Below, in pieces: positions 5,685 through 7,359 of a stretch of DNA of 7,359 nucleotides. This stretch comes from Acidobacteriota bacterium (GTDB lineage: Bacteria > Acidobacteriota > Terriglobia > Terriglobales > Acidobacteriaceae). The notes under the pieces are model-generated. The model saw nothing but the letters and a program-made list of their open reading frames with translations, had not been told where the DNA came from and searched no databases. Both the position numbers and the translations under genes were made by a program. How positions within the stretch are numbered: the first letter of the stretch is position 1; each line of letters opens with the position of its first letter. The stretch spans positions 1-7,359 of the forward strand of contig JAJZDO010000785.1 of NCBI GenBank assembly GCA_021805955.1. The letters are read 5' to 3'.

Positions 5685-5693
5685 TGTGGATAA
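5685..5693 (-). other. Perfect consensus DnaA box TTATCCACA just before rlmN
   Basis: TTATCCACA on the minus strand ends 4 nt before the rlmN ATG (5680). It matches the bacterial DnaA-box consensus at all nine positions. There is no dnaA, dnaN or cluster of further boxes nearby, so this is not a replication origin; it could be a DnaA regulatory site for rlmN, or chance (roughly one expected in 18 windows of this size). Confidence 0.4.
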
Positions 5694-5751
5694 CTAATTG
5701 CGGCCTAGTCTCTTTTCGGCCACGCCGCACGCCAACCCAGGATGTGAAAAA

Positions 5752-5757
5752 ATTATA
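5752..5757 (-). promoter_or_regulatory. Possible -10 box TATAAT for rlmN
   Basis: The minus strand carries a perfect TATAAT in the AT-rich part of the 82-bp gap between the divergent rlmN and M16 genes. It would start transcription near 5745, giving a leader of about 65 nt ahead of the rlmN ATG. No good -35 is found at 16-18 bp, where the sequence is already the start of the M16 gene, so the assignment is weak. Confidence 0.3.
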
Positions 5758-5762
5758 TTCAG

Positions 5763-7118
5763 ATGAAACCGACCAATAATCCGCAGGATACTACGCATTT
5801 CAGTTCTCTGGGCAAATCACCCGACAGCGCGCAAAGCCGCAACATTCGCCGTACGGAATTGCCCAACGGCCTGGTGATTTTGACTGAGCGCATGGAGCAC
5901 GTCCGATCCGTCTCGATGGGTGTTTGGGTCAAGACCGGCTCGCGCGATGAACGGCCGGAGATCAACGGCGTCTCCCATTTCGTCGAGCACATGGTGTTCA
6001 AGGGCACCAAGTCTCGCTCCGCTCAGAACATTGCGCGAGAAGTCGACGCGATCGGCGGCAACCTGGATGCCTTTACCAGCAAAGAAACGATCTGTTTCAA
6101 CATCAAGGTACTGGATGAGCATGTGCCCAAGGCGCTGGATGTCCTGACCGATCTGGTGACCCAGCCCATCTTTGCTCCCAACGATATTGGACGGGAATGC
6201 AAAGTGGTCCTGGAAGAAATCAAGATGGATGAAGATAACCCGGACATGCTGGTTCATGAAATCTTTACCCAGAGCTTCTGGAAAGACCATCCGCTCGGCA
6301 AGCCGATCCTGGGGACGCGCGAAACGGTGAAGCGCTTCGATCAAAGCATGTTGTTCGATTTTTACGGCGGACGCTTCCTGGGTCAGAACATGATTTTTTC
6401 CGCCGCTGGCAATCTGGATCACGACGCTTTTGTCGCTTTAGTCGCGGAGAAACTGGCGCACCTGCCACCGTCGCCATCCGCTGAAAATAGTTTGATTCTG
6501 CCTGTATCCACCAAGCCCAAAGTGCATGCGCGCATTGTTTCCAAGCAGAAGAAATCGCTGGAGCAATTGCAGCTCTGCCTGGGTGTCCCCGCTCCGCCGA
6601 TCAACGATGAGCAGCGATATGCAGTCTCCCTATTGAATACCATTCTTGGCGGCGGCATGAGTTCCCGCTTGTTTCAGAATGTCCGCGAGGACCGAGGATT
6701 GGCGTATTCCATTTTTAGTGAAGTGAACTCCTTCCGCGATACAGGGTCCCTGTGCGTCTATGCTGGAACATCGGCGCAAAATGCTGAGCAGGTGATTCGC
6801 CTGACTGTGGAAGAATTTCGACGCCTGAAAGAACATCCAGTTCCGGAAGAAGAGTTGCAGCGCGCCAAGGACCAGTTGAAAGGCAACATTTTGATGAGCC
6901 TGGAAAGCTCCGGCGCTCTGATGTCGAACCTGGCGCGGCAGGAAATGTATTTCCAGCGCTTCTACGCCGTGCCGGAGATTCTGGAGCGAGTGGGTCAGGT
7001 AACCAGCGCGGACCTGATGCGAATGGCGCAACAGTTGTTCGTTCCGGAATCGGTTGCAGTGGCGCTGCTGGGCAACCTGAATGGCTTGAAGATCACACGC
7101 GAACACCTTGCCTGCTGA
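5763..7118 (+). CDS. M16 family zinc peptidase (pitrilysin / processing-peptidase type)
   Basis: A 451-aa protein, the usual length for a single-chain two-domain bacterial M16B peptidase such as B. subtilis MlpA/YmxG or mitochondrial MPP-beta. The inverted zinc motif HFVEH (H72, E75, H76) is followed about 75 residues later by the third ligand in VVLEEIKMDEDNP (E151/E152), so it should be catalytically active. ELPNGL (32-37) starts the first domain, as in the family. The second domain begins after about residue 250 and carries LLNTILGGGMSSRLFQNVRED (290-310) with GLAYSI (312-317), the conserved Arg/Tyr region that binds the substrate peptide. No signal peptide is seen, so it is probably cytosolic, degrading short peptides or processing precursors; the substrate is unknown. 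It is divergent from rlmN by 82 bp, has no Shine-Dalgarno, and its stop codon lies inside the probable promoter of the downstream pilin gene. Confidence 0.93.
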   Translation: MKPTNNPQDTTHFSSLGKSPDSAQSRNIRRTELPNGLVILTERMEHVRSVSMGVWVKTGSRDERPEINGVSHFVEHMVFKGTKSRSAQNIAREVDAIGGNLDAFTSKETICFNIKVLDEHVPKALDVLTDLVTQPIFAPNDIGRECKVVLEEIKMDEDNPDMLVHEIFTQSFWKDHPLGKPILGTRETVKRFDQSMLFDFYGGRFLGQNMIFSAAGNLDHDAFVALVAEKLAHLPPSPSAENSLILPVSTKPKVHARIVSKQKKSLEQLQLCLGVPAPPINDEQRYAVSLLNTILGGGMSSRLFQNVREDRGLAYSIFSEVNSFRDTGSLCVYAGTSAQNAEQVIRLTVEEFRRLKEHPVPEEELQRAKDQLKGNILMSLESSGALMSNLARQEMYFQRFYAVPEILERVGQVTSADLMRMAQQLFVPESVAVALLGNLNGLKITREHLAC

Positions 7119-7136
7119 TACAGTAGGGAATATAGT
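7108..7136 (+). promoter_or_regulatory. Sigma-70-like promoter for the pilin gene
   Basis: TTGCCT (7108-7113, 4 of 6 to TTGACA) and TATAGT (7131-7136, 5 of 6 to TATAAT) are separated by exactly 17 bp. Transcription would begin near 7143, giving a leader of about 24 nt before the ATG at 7167. The -35 hexamer overlaps the last codons of the M16 gene. This is the best two-box promoter in the window and implies that the pilin gene is expressed independently of the peptidase gene. Confidence 0.5.
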
Positions 7137-7166
7137 CGCATTGGTTCCAATTGCAGGGTGTTGAAC

Positions 7167-7359
7167 ATGAAAAATGAAGTATTGCAAGCTAGCAGAAAGC
7201 GGCTGCGTCAGTCCGGCTTCACGCTGATGGAGTTGCTGATCGTCATGTCGGTCATTTTGATCCTCATGGCTGTCGCGATTCCGAACTATATGAACATGCG
7301 CAGCCAGGCAAATGAGACGGCGGCCATGGAAGAATTGCGCACATTGAACAGCGCGGGAA
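7167..7359 (+). CDS. Type IV pilin-like / GspG-type pseudopilin, N-terminal part (cut by window edge)
   Basis: Only the first 64 codons are present; the frame is open to the window end. The start at 7167 is preceded by AGGGTG (7155-7160), 6 nt away. A 17-residue basic leader (MKNEVLQASRKRLRQSG) ends in the prepilin peptidase site G17/F18. The mature N-terminus FTLMELLIVMSVILILMAV has Glu at +5 (E22) and leads into AIPNYMNMRSQANETAAMEE. This is the class III signal of type IV pilins and type II secretion pseudopilins, cleaved and N-methylated by PilD. The protein is inserted in the inner membrane and assembled into a pilus or pseudopilus. The AAMEELRTLNSA segment after the first helix resembles acidobacterial PilA-like proteins, which are often labelled GspG. 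The C-terminal domain that would separate major pilin, minor pilin and GspG is outside the window. Confidence 0.9.
   Translation, partial: MKNEVLQASRKRLRQSGFTLMELLIVMSVILILMAVAIPNYMNMRSQANETAAMEELRTLNSAG

Noticed and set aside
5664..5693. Replication origin
   Set aside because: Only two DnaA-like boxes, no dnaA/dnaN/rnpA/gidA neighbours and only a short AT-rich stretch. A regulatory or chance explanation is more likely.
5817..6422. A 201-codon open frame on the minus strand
   Set aside because: Antisense to the M16 peptidase over its zinc motif; no domain or start signal is seen.
1..7359. CRISPR arrays, tRNA/rRNA genes, insertion sequences, phage or defence genes
   Set aside because: I looked on both strands and saw no regularly spaced repeats, cloverleaf candidates, transposase motifs or known defence domains.

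Overview
The window looks like a chromosomal stretch from a Gram-negative, moderately GC-rich soil-type bacterium, most likely an acidobacterium (Acidobacteriota). This rests on the mix of genes: a Kdo-8-phosphate phosphatase (so an LPS-bearing outer membrane), a secreted GH27 glycosidase and an exported DUF1080 protein (plant or microbial glycan use), and an M16 peptidase followed by a type IV pilin-like gene. The style of the RlmN and pilin sequences also fits. The taxonomic call is inference; there is no rRNA or other marker in the window.

Layout. Positions 1-85 hold no gene but contain a long imperfect hairpin (12-47). On the minus strand lie two small exported or membrane-associated proteins: an uncharacterised 77-aa protein with a strict five-residue periodicity (86-319) and a SnoaL/NTF2-like protein with a signal peptide (360-845). 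Divergent from these, on the plus strand, come a DUF1080 (3-keto-disaccharide hydrolase family) protein (1005-1772), a GLOD5-type glyoxalase/VOC protein (1852-2235), KdsC (2279-2839) and a secreted GH27 alpha-galactosidase-like enzyme with an N-terminal Ig-like module (2920-4485). Convergent with it, only 7 nt away, is rlmN on the minus strand (4493-5680). Divergent from rlmN is an M16 zinc peptidase (5763-7118), followed by the first 64 codons of a type IV pilin-like protein cut by the window edge (7167-7359).

How the genes relate. Apart from a possible shared theme of glycan turnover (DUF1080, GH27), these are mostly ordinary housekeeping or accessory genes with separate promoters; I see no tight operon and no defence, mobile or CRISPR system. 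No complete new system can be supported.

The most unusual signals are on a small scale. (a) The two minus-strand genes start with nearly the same 36-bp promoter/start-codon cassette (31 of 36 identical) although the proteins are otherwise unrelated. (b) At least three genes have a TA(C/A)AAT box exactly 7 nt before the ATG and no Shine-Dalgarno sequence, which points to leaderless mRNAs. (c) The 77-aa protein has pentapeptide-like periodicity. (d) Two DnaA-box-like 9-mers exactly 21 bp apart overlap the rlmN start. (e) RlmN carries an acidic insertion of about 30 residues.
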